The position numbers were made by a program, and so were the translations under genes. From positions 9,937,501 through 10,001,500 of the forward strand of contig NC_089981.1 in NCBI RefSeq assembly GCF_036417845.1: a stretch of DNA of 64,000 bases, in the 5' to 3' direction. Origin of the DNA: Apteryx mantelli. Its lineage: Eukaryota > Chordata > Aves > Apterygiformes > Apterygidae. The notes under the pieces are model-generated. The model was not told the origin of the DNA. It did not search any database and worked only from the letters and a program-made list of their open reading frames with translations. Within the stretch, counting starts at the first letter, position 1. Each line of letters opens with the position of its first letter. Shown piece after piece: positions 32,606-46,131 of the stretch.

Positions 32606-34602
32606 TTACAGCCTTGTGGCCTGGGACAGCTATCGCTCACGGAGTATGCATGGTTGATGTCTGGGAAGGTAACAGCAAGATGCTACATACTGAGGAGAAG
32701 GCAAAATCATGCAGAAATTTGGAGAGGTTGAAGCAGGAAGACAGGGTGAGACAGTTCAACAGAGTTAAAAAAAAGAAGCAGAAGAAAACATTGCTGCTTA
32801 TAGACAGGGAGGAGCAGGAGATGGGGAGGGGGTAACTCTACGCAGTGATCGTGTGTGTGTGTGGATGTCTGTGAGAGAGGACATGAAGATGGAACAGCAG
32901 AGACAGAGAACATCCCAAAGCATTAATGATGGCAAGGAAATGCTGAACCTATCCCAGAAATGCTTACCTTCCTGCCCCAGTGCATCGGAATTGACTGCTC
33001 AGAGAAGCTGGGACCTGGCACCAGCTCTAGTGTCTTTCTCTTGGTTTCTGATTCATCCCATGGATATTCTGGGAAACAGTTTCTGTGAAAAAGACAAGGA
33101 AGTTCTTTCAGCCTGCAGATTCAGTTTCTGTCTCCTGTGGCGTAATGAAGCAGGTGTTGTCAGGAAGGAGTGTTTTCGCTGTACTGAGGAGGCTGGGACG
33201 AAGTCAGTGGCAGATGAGAATGGGGCTCTCTCATGTTGTGAGGCAGTTTCCTATTTCTGCTCTACTTCTCTGGTTGCTTTTACAGTAGGTGGGGAGAAAA
33301 TTACCTGCCAGGGATTCCATTCCCAGGGATGCTGTGGGATTTTGCATGCATCTGTGAAAGGCTCTTGGTGCGTTCGTACTCTGGCCAAATGCTGTTATAA
33401 AGGAGATGTACAAATGAGCAGTCGGTAGAGATTGCGGGAAGTTTTCAGAGTAACTGTATTCTGTTTTGTTTTTTCTTTCTTGGAATATGAGAGTCAGCTG
33501 GAATGGGATTATTCCAGAGGAGGATGTCCCTTCTTCCAATGTTGGACTGCTCTGAAACACGCATATGCACCTACAGATTCCTTCGTCCAGACCTCAACCA
33601 CATTGCAGAAATACCAACAGTACCCTGAGTGCCTTATGTTGCAATCAATGAGAAAATAAAGACTATTTCAAACTCTGGTGTCTAGGAGCTCTTGTGATGA
33701 GTGGAGTCAGGTTTGCTGCCCTCAGGGCGGCAGGTGTCCCTTGCAGGCACCTCATGCCACTAGTACATGGACTACGTTGAGGAACACACTCAGCACTAAC
33801 ATCCTTGGCTGCCTGTCTCCTTTCAACCGTCCCCAGGGAAGCAGAAATGTGGTTTTTTTTCAGGGTGCTGGTGGCCCCCGAGGAACGCATTCTTCTTAGC
33901 CATGACCACTGACCTTCTAGAGTGCTCTGTGTCCTGGCATCTTCCCAGAGAGATACTGAGCAAGTCAGAGGACAAACATAGCTCACTTGCTGAGGGCATG
34001 CTCCATGGTAGGCTGGGCTGGCTATCTTAATGTTAGTTCAGGGCAGAAAATTCTGCACATGATCCCTATTCCTTGCAGTCATCCTATCACTGACTTCTTT
34101 TGGACCACAAGAAATATATTGCAAACACGTGGCAGATGGCACCTCTGAGAATGCTTGTCTCTTACTGTCAGTGATTGAGAGGGTCTACGATGGTGGTTTA
34201 CATCCTCTGGAGGTGCCTCTCTCTCCATTGGGCATTCAGGGAATGTCAGGTAATTAGCTTTCTATCTAAGACATTTCAAACAGATTTCATAATGTTAAAT
34301 AGCATCAGCCTGGGCCATTGATATGTACTGTCATGTACTGTCATACTGGTTGTAATGGACGCCCTGTGGAGATATGCCGAATCATCAAAAACTTTGCATT
34401 CCATATAATGCAAGTGAAGTAACCATCCTATGACTTCCATAGACCGTGCAAAAGCAAGCTGTAAAAGTCACTCACATTTCTCGTATATCTATTATAAGGC
34501 TTTGGTAAGATTGGTCTCTTGTCTCCAAAGCATATTCAAAACCTGAGTCTACTTCCTTAATGAAACTAATTAATGAAAGCCTGCATCAAATAGCAGCAGC
34601 AT
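32606..34602. other. Intergenic left of unit B
   Basis: Not part of the duplication and without a gene I recognise. A 191-codon frame at 32853-33428 shows no family motif. Confidence 0.5.
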
Positions 34603-34691
34603 AGATCTAGTTTCACAGACCTTGCAGAAGATACTCTACTGCTGCTCAGGGTCACACAGATTGAGAAGTTGTCAGTCCTCTTCCATAATGC

Positions 34692-35322
34692 CTGCTGCTG
34701 ATTTCACAACCTCCCTCAACACAACTTCTCATTCCCCAAGGGTCCACTGTCACTGCAGAACCTCCCTTAGCACACTCATCACTACCGAGTGTCCTCTTCT
34801 GACCTCAAAACCTCTCCCAACACAAGCTGTCACCATACATTGTCCCCTACTATTCACACTACCTGTTCTACTGTAGGGTCTCCTTGAACTCTCTAGCCAG
34901 CCTTATGACACCTCAGCAGCCACAATTTTGTAACCTCTCCTAGTGTTACCCTTCAAAACACGATGCCCGCTTCTGATGTCACAAGGTCTTTCAACACAGC
35001 TTAGCACCCACAGTATTACCTGCCACTTCATACGATCTTTCAGCACAGTCCCTCACCACACCTCAGGCACTTCTGATTTCACAAACTCCATGAAGACAGC
35101 CCCTGGCCATGTAGCATCCATTTCAAGTTTCACAACTTCCCTCCACACCGTGCCTTGTCCCCATCCTGCCCATCATCAAATTCACAACACACATTCACCA
35201 TGTCTCTGTCAACAACCCCCTTGCCAGTATTCACTATCCAGCTGCAAAACCTCATTCATCTCACCATGCACAGTCCCTCCTTGTCCAAATCACAGCTCCT
35301 CTGAGCATGACCTGCTGCCATA
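34692..35322. repeat. Degenerate ~50-bp tandem repeat (unit B)
   Basis: Counterpart of 2930-3560 with the same unit number and only scattered substitutions. The array diverged before the segment was duplicated. Confidence 0.7.
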
Positions 35323-38300
35323 GTGGTGTCCAGAGCCAGGTGCCAAGGGAAGTGGAATGAAAATGGAGAAAAGACCTTTCTCCTTTGCTGGCACTAAGCA
35401 CACCCCTACGGGGAATTATTTTGCAGCAGGAGGTAGCAGCAATTCTTCATTTGGACTTGTGCATTAAGTCACCTCTGGAGGTCCATTTGGCTAGGGAAAC
35501 AAAAGGACATGAATGTGATGCTAGCCAAGTTGCTGCCATGTGTGCCACTGGGTACAGAAAGTGGCAGGCTGACTCATACTAGGTTAGCAGGCCAGATGCT
35601 ATTGGCCTGATCTCTGGCTTCTGTCATCTGTTGCTCCTCTTCCTTTCCCAAAGACTGTAAGACTTTGTTTACCTTCTTACCCAATACTCTTGTTTCCTGT
35701 AGTGACTACTGTTAACCCTCATTAAGCTGCCCAAGGCTCCAGGCAGCAGTAAAAGGACATTTAAGTTAGGGGACTATTTTCACCAAGGCATTTCTTTACC
35801 AGTATTTATTCTCATTAACTGTAGGATTTCTGTTTTCACTGTGGAGATCGCTGGCATTCTGTGCAGAGGAGATGGAGACATTAACTATGTTGCTATCAGG
35901 CCATTCCACATTTCCAGAAATATCAGCAAAACAAAGTAAAGGACAGTAGCTGAGACAATGTCTTTCCTGACATCCATGAGGCATAAGCTACAAATACACA
36001 GTAGAGTTCAGAGCCATGATAAATTTGACTTGGGCCTTGGTCGAGATGATATGGTGATATAAATCAGCATGTCTATTTGCTTCGTTTGTTTCATTTCATA
36101 GGTTCACCTTTGACTGCAGCTGCTCGGGTTAAGAAAGATGGGGCCCATCATGACAGTGAGATTTGTCCGCCCTCAGTTATTTTGTTTAAAAGCTAGATGC
36201 CTATTTCAGACCTAATCGCATCCTAAAATCAGTTCTGAGGTAGATCAGATGCATCTGCCTCCAGAGACATTCATTTTTTTCTGCAGAAGAGCCTAGAGTG
36301 ACTAAGTCAGGGTTAAATTTGCTGACTTCCACTGGCATTAAATAGGTGACTTCCTCCCTCAGTTTCCCAATTTGTAAATGAAGGATTTTTTGACTGACTT
36401 GGTAATTCACTGACCTCTGTTAAAACATGCAAATTCTTGCAAAGAGGCTTTATTCACTGGATTTCCAGTGATGAAATTTCTGGTGAGATAGGACTTGGAG
36501 GGTCATCAAGAGGTCACCCAGGACATCTTCTGTCCCTATAAAAACTTCATCGTAACCACTCCTGAGAGAAATGAGCCCAACCTGTCCTTAGAAGACTCCT
36601 GTGATAGGAATTCTTTACCATCCCTGGAGGATGGTGACTCTTCCTACAGCTTGAGGTTTCTTTCTTTTTTTCCTTTAATGAAGATTTCTCTTTTACATGT
36701 TTTTTGGAATACACAGAAGTTAAAAAAGGAGAGAAAATATCTAGATTACAAATGGACTGTTTTAGCCTTCACAATGCTAGGAAGCCAGAGCAGTGGACCT
36801 AATGGCCCTTTACACAGGGGAAATCTATACAACTATCAGCTTGGAGTAAGGAAGAACTCCGAGAAGCATTAACTGGATAGTTCCATGCATATGCTTGTCC
36901 AGCTGAATACTCAGCTACTCCTTTGACTGTTATTTCTTGTGGAGAAACCCTGAAATGCCTTTGTGATATCATTATAAAAGCACTGACTGACAACTGTTTC
37001 TTTAAAATACATTTACTTAAACTTTTCAGTCAAGACAGAACTCATTCTCCTCCTTTGCCACTTTCTTTCACGCCTTGCCTTCACTAAGCCTCCACCCCTC
37101 CCTCCTCCAGCCCCAAGAGCCCTTCAGGTGGAAGATTTCCTGCGAGAGGGTTAAAGGTTGGTACTTAAACGGTTTTCTTCTCAGCCCTTTTTGCAGCTGC
37201 TGGGGTATGAAAGCATCATTCAGCACACCCAGGTCACATCATCCACACAGCCTATTAAACCACTTCTCACACAGGCAGGAAACATCAAGATACACTTGTG
37301 ACACACGAAAGCAAGTAATAAATCAGATGGGACTGGATTATACACTAACAGCCACCTCCTAAGCAAGTTTTGGAAGCTTTCCAGAAGCCATTCTATGTTC
37401 TTTAAAGGTGCTGTGCTCTAACACATTCATACCAGGGGAGACAGAAGTTGAGGAGATAAAGCTGTACAGCCCTTACACAAAAAATTAGATCTCTAAACAC
37501 AGGTGAGGTAAGTTTTGCAGCTTCTCTGCCTTCTCGCTTTGCTTTGCTTTGCTTTGCTTTGCTTTCCTCTTCCTTTTTCTTTCTTCTTGAACAAATGTGA
37601 AAATACAGAAAGGAACTTCCACTGAAGTTATCAACTGTCTCTAGTTATCTTTGGCTAGAATCATACACAGAGCTAGTTCTACAGCCGCAGATTCGATTGC
37701 TTCGATATTATTCTTTTGTTTCCCATAACCACCGGAGATTTTAGGGAAGAATGCATGCAGTAAGGAGATGGTGCAATTTCTCACCCTTTCTGAGATGTTA
37801 AGAGTACACATGAGATTCATTTTATTTTGCAGCTGATTGCATTATGTCATATAGCTCAGGTCTACCCCTGCAAAGGCACTTGAAGAGATAAGCCATAACT
37901 GGTGGGAATCCTCTACTGAATTAGTCATTCTAGTAATCCTCTTGGAGTCAACAGTAAGAAACGGGTACCTGCAGCTCATGATTCATCACATCTACAAGTA
38001 GACTGGTCAGGTGTAATATGCCTAGCTTAGGTACAGGTGCCTACATGACTTAAGGCGATGAGATGAGATCAGACAGATGGGTAGTTTGTTAAATGCAGTT
38101 TGGTGGTGATGGAAAGGACCTTGTCAAGAAAGACACATAGTCGAGCTGTCTGAATTGTGAATCGGTCCTTTTGTAGATGCACACCGTGTTTCTAGCTCAG
38201 GAATTTGCCATCTGCTGGCATTCAGGCATGCAGTTTCCCCTGACCATTTCTCTCTTGGTCACTCTTTTCTGATTGCCTAAATGTGGCCCTGCGATTGCTG

Positions 38301-40252
38301 TGGTATGCTTCCAGTCATGCTCTGGCTTGGATGGAGCCCAGCTATTTCTTTTCGACTGGGTACTGCACAGCCATAAAGGTGTGCTCATTTCATCCCTGTC
38401 ATTTATTTTGTTGAGAAGTCTACGTCATTGCTCAGTAGAAGGAAGAGGGGTAGAAAGGATCACGACCTGGTAAGACGAGGGAGAAAGTGACCTCCCGTTG
38501 TTCTTACTGATCCTTTTCCTTGTAGAAATATCTGAAAGGGAACCATCCATGTAAAGTTTACCCTTCTGCTTGAAAAACTTTCATCTAGTGTAAGTACAAC
38601 TGTAAGCATAGGAAAAGTCCCTACCTTTGCCCACTTCCTCTCTCGGCTTCACTTTGTGGGTTTGAAAGTAATCTTGGCTTTTCTCAGTTTCAGTGTTTCC
38701 TGTGGATGCTTGATCACTTTGTGCCTGCACGAGAGTTTCTGATTATGCTGCAGATGGAAGTAGTTGGTAGATAACTTGGCTTAACTGAATCATTCCACAG
38801 ATTTGCTCACAGATCACCAAGACAAATGAGAAGACCTGGTTGTGGTGTAATTCTGCAGGACTTAAAATGGTGCATTTTAACACCAGCTGACGGGGAATGT
38901 TTTGATGCTAGAAGGAAGCCCATACAGGGGATATTTTTATTAAAAGAGTGCCTGCTTTTGGCTGACCTTAAACTCTCTGTGAAGAGTTTCATCTGGTGGT
39001 TCCCACACTTCTTTGACCAAAGGAACTCTGGTGGTCTGGGTGCATAATGGCAAGCTAGACACGTTACACTCTTTCTAAAGATGTGGGCTATTCATTTATT
39101 AGTGACATGTAATGCTCGATGGGTTGTAGCTGGAATACAGGGTGAACCAAAGAAGTCCCATGTTTATGCTGGAATGTGACCTTGTCTCGAATGAGAAACT
39201 GTATGGATGTAGAAATGCCTAGGGACAAGGAGCTCAGCCATAACCTAAAACAGGTGGATGGCATTGCAAAAAGCTCTGCGCTACTTTCAGGGACCAAAAG
39301 GGATTATTCTCTAAAGGTCATTCTAACCTGGTGGTGCTAATTTGCTTAAGCTCCTCATAGTGAATGGAGGAAAAAAGGGTTCTGCAAAGGACCCTAATTT
39401 AGTCATTCTGAATCAGCCTACAGAGAGACTTATACTGGCTGTTGAAGGAGTTTAGTTAGATTAGCTTCATTAAGCTAAGTTAACCCTTGAAAGCATCACG
39501 CAGAGTGTATCAAAAATCACACTAGGTAAAATCAGTACAGTGCTGGGACAGAAGATCTCACAAGAGTCTTTCATTCTTCCTTCCTCTGATAGAAACAATG
39601 CTGAGATTTAGAACAATGTCAAATACTCCATTAAGTCATATGTGCAATTTTTTTCCCCTCCATGATAGATAACCTTCCCAGGACTCCTTTTTCCGCCTGT
39701 GACATTTCATATTTACGTTTCAAAATGTATATACACAAGAGAGTTCTTTTCTCTGCATGTGGGTACATTTCCCTTCTAAACAAGAATTCAAAGATCGTGT
39801 GTACTTATAAAGCCAATCATCATTCTGAGCAATATTTCCAGGTATTCTAAAAGACACCCATTTTACAAAGATTGCTGTCAGGGACTTTGTCTCCCCTGAG
39901 GGCAAACATGCTGCATTATCTGCCTTGTAGTGCCCAAGGTGAACACTCTGGCCTTGTCCTTAGTGCATGGAAGGCTACCAGCCATGGAGCCAGTCCTTCA
40001 AAATCCTGGAGGACCAGGATTAAGGAACATATCACAGAGTGCACCTATCTCCGTGCCACCAAAGCCATGGCAGAAGCTTTGTAATGTGGAGAATTAAATA
40101 GCTGTGAAAAAAAAAATACATGACAGAAACTAAACACTTCATAAGCTTAATACTAATGCTATATCTTTCTTGCTTTTATCCACTTCTGATATAGAACTCA
40201 TTATTAATAATGAAAAAATGCTGATGAATCATGTGTCTGTCTTTGTTTTCCC
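35323..40252. other. Intergenic inside unit B, upstream of OR1-B
   Basis: Counterpart of the stretch before OR1-A. No gene is recognised. It contains the empty CR1 site and a GCTTT pentamer tract at 37538-37570. Confidence 0.5.
36045..36060. other. Empty CR1 insertion site
   Basis: GATGATATGGTGATATAAAT is continuous here. In unit A the same flanks are separated by 1.25 kb of CR1 (4294-5546), so this preserves the pre-insertion state. Confidence 0.85.
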
Positions 40253-40297
40253 AGGGGTATAAGCTGTATATTGCATATTGGCACCTGACTGATCAAC

Positions 40298-41233
40298 ATG
40301 GAGAATGTAAGCTGTGTGAAGGAATTCATTCTTCTGGGCCTTTCAAAGAACCAAGGGGTGCAGAAAATATGTTTTGTGGTGTTTTTGTTCTTCTATATTG
40401 TTACTGTGGCAGGAAATCTGCTCATCGTTGTCACTGTAATTAGCAGTCAACGTCTGAACTCCCCCATGTATTTCTTTCTCTGCCACCTGTCCATTGCAGA
40501 TATTTGCCTCTCTTCTGTCACAGCTCCCAAAATGATTGCTGACTTCCTTGTTGAGAAGAAAACCATTTCCTTTGGGGGTTGCATGGCACAGCTTTTTGGC
40601 GTACATTTCTTCGGCGGCGCTGAGGTCTTCATCCTCACAGTGATGGCCTATGATCGCTACTTTGCCATATGCAGACCCCTGCACTACACCACCCTCATGA
40701 CCAGGCGTGTGTGTGGCTGGATGGTGATGGGTTCATGGGTGGGGGGCTTTGTGCACTCCCTGGTGCAGACCCTCGTAACCGTTAGCCTCCCTTTTTGCGG
40801 TCCCAACAAAATTGACCTCTACTTCTGTGATGTCCATCCCCTACTACAACTGGCCTGTGCCGACACCTATGTTGCGGGCATCATTGTCGTTGCCAATGGT
40901 GGAATGATTTCTTTGGTCTCTTTCATCATCCTGGTCACGTCCTACATTGTCATTTTGTTTTCCTTGAAGAGGCGAACATCCGAAGGGCGGTACAAAGCCC
41001 TCTCCACCTGTGGGTCCCACATTACTGTGGTGATTCTCTTCTTTGGGCCATGCACATTCATCTACATACGCCCATCCAGCAATCTCTCGGAGGAGAAGAG
41101 GTTAGCTGTGTTTTACAATGTCATCACGCCCATGCTGAACCCACTCATCTACACGCTGAGAAATGAGGAGGTGAAAAGTGCCATGAGAAAACTGTGGAAT
41201 AGAAAAGTCTGGAGTGAAAAGGGTGAGGTGTAG
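40298..41233 (+). CDS. Olfactory receptor 1, unit B (OR family 4-like)
   Basis: Intact 311-residue OR, paralogous to OR1-A, starting [15 protein letters not shown] with an N-glycosylation site (N3-V-S). It has [25 protein letters not shown] and [19 protein letters not shown]. Relative to OR1-A it keeps the commoner residues in TM3 ([10 protein letters not shown]). In loop 2, however, it has Leu where most family members have His (DLYFCDVH). A pyrimidine tract with AG at 40253-40254 precedes the start. Several of the A/B differences seem to fall in TM3 and loop 2, regions that line or cap the odorant pocket. Confidence 0.95.
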   Translation: MENVSCVKEFILLGLSKNQGVQKICFVVFLFFYIVTVAGNLLIVVTVISSQRLNSPMYFFLCHLSIADICLSSVTAPKMIADFLVEKKTISFGGCMAQLFGVHFFGGAEVFILTVMAYDRYFAICRPLHYTTLMTRRVCGWMVMGSWVGGFVHSLVQTLVTVSLPFCGPNKIDLYFCDVHPLLQLACADTYVAGIIVVANGGMISLVSFIILVTSYIVILFSLKRRTSEGRYKALSTCGSHITVVILFFGPCTFIYIRPSSNLSEEKRLAVFYNVITPMLNPLIYTLRNEEVKSAMRKLWNRKVWSEKGEV

Positions 41234-44200
41234 AACTGTGGTAACATTTTCTCAGGAGCTGAGAAAATCAAGTCTCTCTCACTATAATTCCATTTTGGAA
41301 AATTTACTGAAAGCTCCCTTTTGAAGAAAAGCTTGGTTTTAGCTGTTGCAGTAATTAGGAAGACACTGAAAGTTCATGTTTTGATTGGAATGGCATTGTA
41401 AACTCTGTGACTAGCAGGGATTCCCTTTATGTTCTCTTTCTGAATAGCACAGGCCCAGGACTGGGGCTTCCAAGCACTGCTGAGACACCAGCAAATAAAG
41501 AAATGAATGCTATCAAAAATATTAAAATGTGTTCCAGGCAGAGCATCCCATTAGTCCGAGCTCTCCCAGGTGTAAACTTTCCGTCAGACAAACTCCATCT
41601 ACTCTGTAATCTACTCAGCTAGGAAACAATGGCCCAAGGTGTCTGCAAGGCTGTTGGTCACCTGCTGCTGGAAGCAACTGTGCCAAAGGCTTCCTTCCCC
41701 TTTACTTTGGAGTAAATGCCTTCTTAGGAGTACTGCATTGTCATATGCTGAATCCACGGGTTAGCAATTAAACTGCTGATATTAGATGCTGGCTGGGTCA
41801 CTTGCTGATGCAGATGATATGAGGAGAAGCTTCTCCGCTTCCCATTACAGTGCAGCAACTCTCTGCCTTTCTGCAGCAGTTCACCTATCCCTAATGCCCT
41901 CCTTCCTAGCCATCCCCTCTGCCCTTCATCTCGGCCTCAGATTTTGCATTTTACTGTTTAGACTAATAGAGAATCAAAGATCCAAGTGAAAGATAAATTA
42001 CTCACCGTAGGAAATTGTCGCCACCAAAGAAAGCATTTGAGGACAAAGAAAGCATTGGGGGGCACAGTTTTATGTGTCAGTGAAAATAAAGAGTTGTTTG
42101 GGAATAATTCCTGTATGCAGGATAACTCCTAGCCCAACAGGGCATATTTACAGGCCCAGGCAAAGGAAGAAAAAAGTATTCCAAGGGAATAGCTGGAGCA
42201 GCTACTACTGCAGGAAGGAAGAGAAGAAATGTGAAGATGGAAGATTAAATCACCTCAGAGCCAGCCAAAGCTGCCACAGGGAGGTTAGTTGTAGCAGCTA
42301 AGGTTCTCCACAAGGCCAAAGGAGCCACAAGGAGCCACGGGACCCTGACTCCTACCTTGCCAGGAGGAAAAGAGCAAATCAGCTGTGTGAGGGAGAAAGA
42401 CATCTGTGTAATGCACTCTGAAAGTAACTAAAGCACTTTCTTTTTTCTTCCTTCACTTCATGTTCCCTATAAACACTTGCTTGCACTTGTGTTGCACCTT
42501 AACATGGCTTAAGTGTGATTCAAGATAGGAAGGTGTTCCCTGCACAGGAGAGTGGCAGATCTACAGACCAAACCATGGGACAATGTCGCAAATGCTCTGG
42601 TTCCCCGAATGTCCTCTGCTCTATGCAGGGGGTGGCAGAGTGGGTTCCCATTTCACAGGCATGCACCAGTACACTGCGGACGTCTCAGTGTCTTCTCCTC
42701 ACCGTGGTGGGTTATGTGGATGGCAGCCAGCAGGACGGAACTGGGGTAAATCCTGATTCTCAAGGCTTAGAGGGATAGTGTCCCTCAGGCCTGGGCCAGC
42801 ATGTCCCTCACCCAGCATTCACACTCTGTGGACACAGCTAAAGGTGGGACCATCCCCACCTATTTGTAGCAGTCTAAATTCTTCATGCAATGAAGGACAG
42901 TTGTCTAGCTCAGCACCACTGTCAACAGAGAGGGACAGGCGCCTTCAGAGGCTGGTCTGTCTCACCTGGGGTGGGGCAGGTAGAAAGACAGATGGGGCCC
43001 ACTGACCCCCTTCATACTGAAACTGCTGAGGGGTTAGGGCACACGGCCAGTTCAAGCTAAGGCTTATAATTTTAAAACTGTTTGGGTTTTTTTTTAATGT
43101 TTTGGGGAAGAATGCCATGATTTTTCTGATTTCTCTTCCGGCTGCTGGATGCTAGCAGGCAACAGCAGGACCATAGCTTATGGAAGGCATCAACAACAAA
43201 AACATTTTATTCCTCTACGCATTGGCCCATGAGCTTCAGCCTCTGCAGCAACAGAAAGGTGACAACTGGCAGGACCAAACGACTGTATTTTCCTGAAACG
43301 TGTAAAATCCTTCTTTAGGGTGCCATAGATGATCATAGGGACACAATCTTTGCTATAGTTATGCACAGCTTTAAGGAGAGAAACTCAGGGGAAATAACAG
43401 CCCTAACAGGCTTGCAGTGAAATGCAAAGGGAATCCGCAAGACCTCTTTCCATCCCCCTTTGACTGTAAACTTTATGCAGAGGCAGGAACCTCTCACCTG
43501 TCTGAGATTAATTCTGTCACTTTCAGCTCAATGAGGGTTTCCATGCCCAGTCCAGAACTTGGCTGAGGTGTACAAAAACCTTACTGACACATCGTTAATG
43601 CAGATTATCTCCAGTATTCACCCACGTACTGTAGGAAAATTGGTCTGAGGAAATACAAGCCTGCTCTTTTGGAGACTGAGGTCGCAACCCAGAAACTCAT
43701 GAGCAATAACTGGAACCAATCCACACAAGATGTAGCCCAGTACAGCACATATAGGACAATGACTCTCCTGCTTCAGGTTTCCTGGCATCCCTTGAACATG
43801 GTCTGATTTCACTTAGGGTGCCTTAAAGACAATTTGTGCCTAAAGGCACATCTCTGCTAAACAGACATGAGGTAGGTGTCCACTTTACCTCCTCCAGAAG
43901 GATCTACACTGAGAGTTGAAGTGATGTTAATTAGCCAGCTGCCTTGTGTCATGATGTGAACACTGATGGTTGCACAAAAATGCATGGACATTCTACCAGA
44001 GTCAGAGAGCAATAGCAAGGACTAGTTCTGTTGAATTCCCTCAGAGGGTTGAAAAAGAAGGTACGTTCACTGCTTGAGCAGAATTCCTTAGGGGATGACT
44101 AACGTGTTGAGACTCAAATCAAAACATGCACTACCCTTCTCAGTCAGTTTTTCATTTCCAAATCAACACAACAAAAGTGAATGTTTAGGGAACCTAGTAA

Positions 44201-44506
44201 CTAGTCTTCCTTTTTAAAAGGGGCAAAGATCAGAAATAAGAATCTGGAGGATATTTCCACCAACTCCCTCAAGCAAATAAACGGACCTCCCTATTACACA
44301 CTTCAGTAATACATTCTGAGTTAGATATCAACTGTCACTCCTTGAGAGAAGCATTGACTTTGAAAGGAAACTTTCCCCAAAAGGCATAAAAGGGAATACA
44401 TTGATATTGAACATACCAGTGATCGACATGGATGTGTACTGATAGCACTGTGCTTCTAATGCCGTCACAGGTGGCTTTATTCTGTGCTTCAGGTCCTGCC
44501 TACGTG
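41234..44506. other. Intergenic between OR1-B and OR2-B
   Basis: No gene recognised. It is shorter than in unit A because the equivalent of 12694-14256 is missing. Confidence 0.5.
43231..43532. repeat. Ectopic ~300-bp block in unit B
   Basis: Matches 17452-17745 of unit A, which normally lies downstream of OR2. Here it sits upstream of OR2-B, joined to the equivalents of 12693 on the left and about 14257 on the right. Most of the same block also occurs at its native place in B (47385-47620). Confidence 0.8.
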
Positions 44507-45448
44507 ATGTATATGAAGAACAAAAACAATGTGACAGAGTTTATCTTCCAGGGACTCACACAAGATGATACATTAGCAAAAGTATGCTTCACATTCTTCT
44601 TCGTCTTCTATGCCACTGTTATTCTTGGAAACCTGCTTATCATCATCACTATACAGAACAGTCAACAGCTGGACTCTCCCATGTACTTCTTCCTGAGCTA
44701 CTTGTCCTTTGTAGATATCAGTTACTCTACTGTCACAGTTCCCAAACTCATTTATGACCTTCTTGCTGAAAAGAAGACTATCTCTTTTGTGGGCTGCATA
44801 GCACAGCTCTTTGGGGTCCATCTCTTTGCCTGCGTGGAGATGTTCATCCTCATAGCAATGGCGTATGATCGTTACACTGCTATATGCAAGCCGCTTCATT
44901 ACGCAAGCATTATGACCAAGCATGTGTGTGGCCGGCTGGTGGCAGCTTCGTGGGTGGGAGGCTGTGTGCACTCCCTGGTGCAGACCCTGCTGACCACTCA
45001 GCTATTGTTTTGTGGGCCCAATGAGATCGACCACTACTTCCGTGATGTACACGCTTTGCTGAAGCTGGCCTGCACTGACACCTACGTGGTTGGTTGCATC
45101 GTGGTTGCCAATAGTGGTCTGATTTCCTCGGGCTCTTTGCTTGTTCTTGTTGTGTCCTGTGTCATTATTTTGGTCTCTTTGAGGACACACTCTTCCAAAG
45201 GGCGTCTCAAAGCACTCTCTACCTGCACCTCCCTTATCACTGTTGCACTTCTGTTCCTTGGGTCATGCATTTTCATCTATATGCGCCCTTCCACCATCTT
45301 CTCAGCAGACAAGAGTAGAAATGAAACTAAATTCAAGGTTTCATGTAGCTCTCATCTTTCTTTGGAAATTGTCAGTCAAAAGGATGTGAGCATATTGTCA
45401 CCAGTCAAACCCAAGCCTTTGGGGTGGTATTGTGGCTTTTACCTTTAG
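44507..45448 (+). pseudogene. Olfactory receptor 2, unit B, TM7 deleted
   Basis: Paralogue of OR2-A that is intact for 269 residues (MYMKNKNNVTEF, PMYFFLS, MAYDRYTAIC, KALSTCTS) and then leaves homology after FSADK at 45313. A deletion of roughly 245 bases, relative to 16042-16288, removed TM7 with NPLIY and the C-terminal tail. The frame now reads 44 codons of former 3' flank before stopping. In addition the conserved loop-2 Cys of HYFCDV is Arg (HYFRDV), which should break a structural disulfide. A receptor without TM7 should not signal, so I call a pseudogene. It still has an uninterrupted frame and the upstream splice acceptor (about 44491-44492). Confidence 0.92.
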
Positions 45449-45482
45449 ACACCTTAGAGCTGTGTAAGTCTCAGGTCTAGGC

Positions 45483-46131
45483 TTCTCCTGGCATTAAGAG
45501 GAATAACTAGGTATTTTGAGAGGTTATGCTTTCCCACTAGCTCCTGCGAGCTTCGGAGAGTGGTGTCTGCTCACGTTTCCACACAAAAAAAGTGATGGTG
45601 GTGCTAAGCTTCCAAGAGAAAGCAAATCCTTCAGGATGGCACAGCACAAGCAGGTTTCATCTCACATATATTGGTGTGCTGACATGAGGTGCCTCAACTT
45701 GAGAAAGCTGCTGAAGACAGCAAGAGACCTTTGATGGGACTGAGATTCATTGCATGGTAAAAGAGGAGCATGAGAGGAGCAGGATGCTGCACTAGGTGTC
45801 TGCCTTACAGTGAAGGGTGACATACACTGTACTAGGCTTTCCAAGGCTCCCAGGAACACTGATGGACACAGAGGTCGTTCCCTGATGCCAGGCATTAACT
45901 AGGATTTTCATCAGTCTGTGCCAACCTGGTATCTCTGGGAACGCTTCATTTAAAGGAGCTCTGCTAACACCTTTCCAAGGCCTTGACCTTATGTCATAGC
46001 TGAGCTTTGTAATCTATCAGAGCAGCAATCCAAGCACGGTTAAATACCATAGTCAATGCTGGAGCCACAATCCAGTTTAATCGTTGGGACATTTTTCACC
46101 GCTTTATTTAGAGGCTGGAGACTTTGGCCAG
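45483..46131. other. Unit B-specific segment (about 650 bp)
   Basis: In unit A, GTCTAGGCTGG runs directly into TCAGTCGTCTGG (about 16451-16470). In unit B these flanks are 650 bases apart. I recognise no transposon ends or repeat family in the segment, so I cannot tell insertion in B from deletion in A. Confidence 0.75.

Noticed and set aside
32853-33428. 191-codon open frame left of unit B
   Set aside because: No transmembrane pattern or motif of a known family, no splice context, and weak composition.
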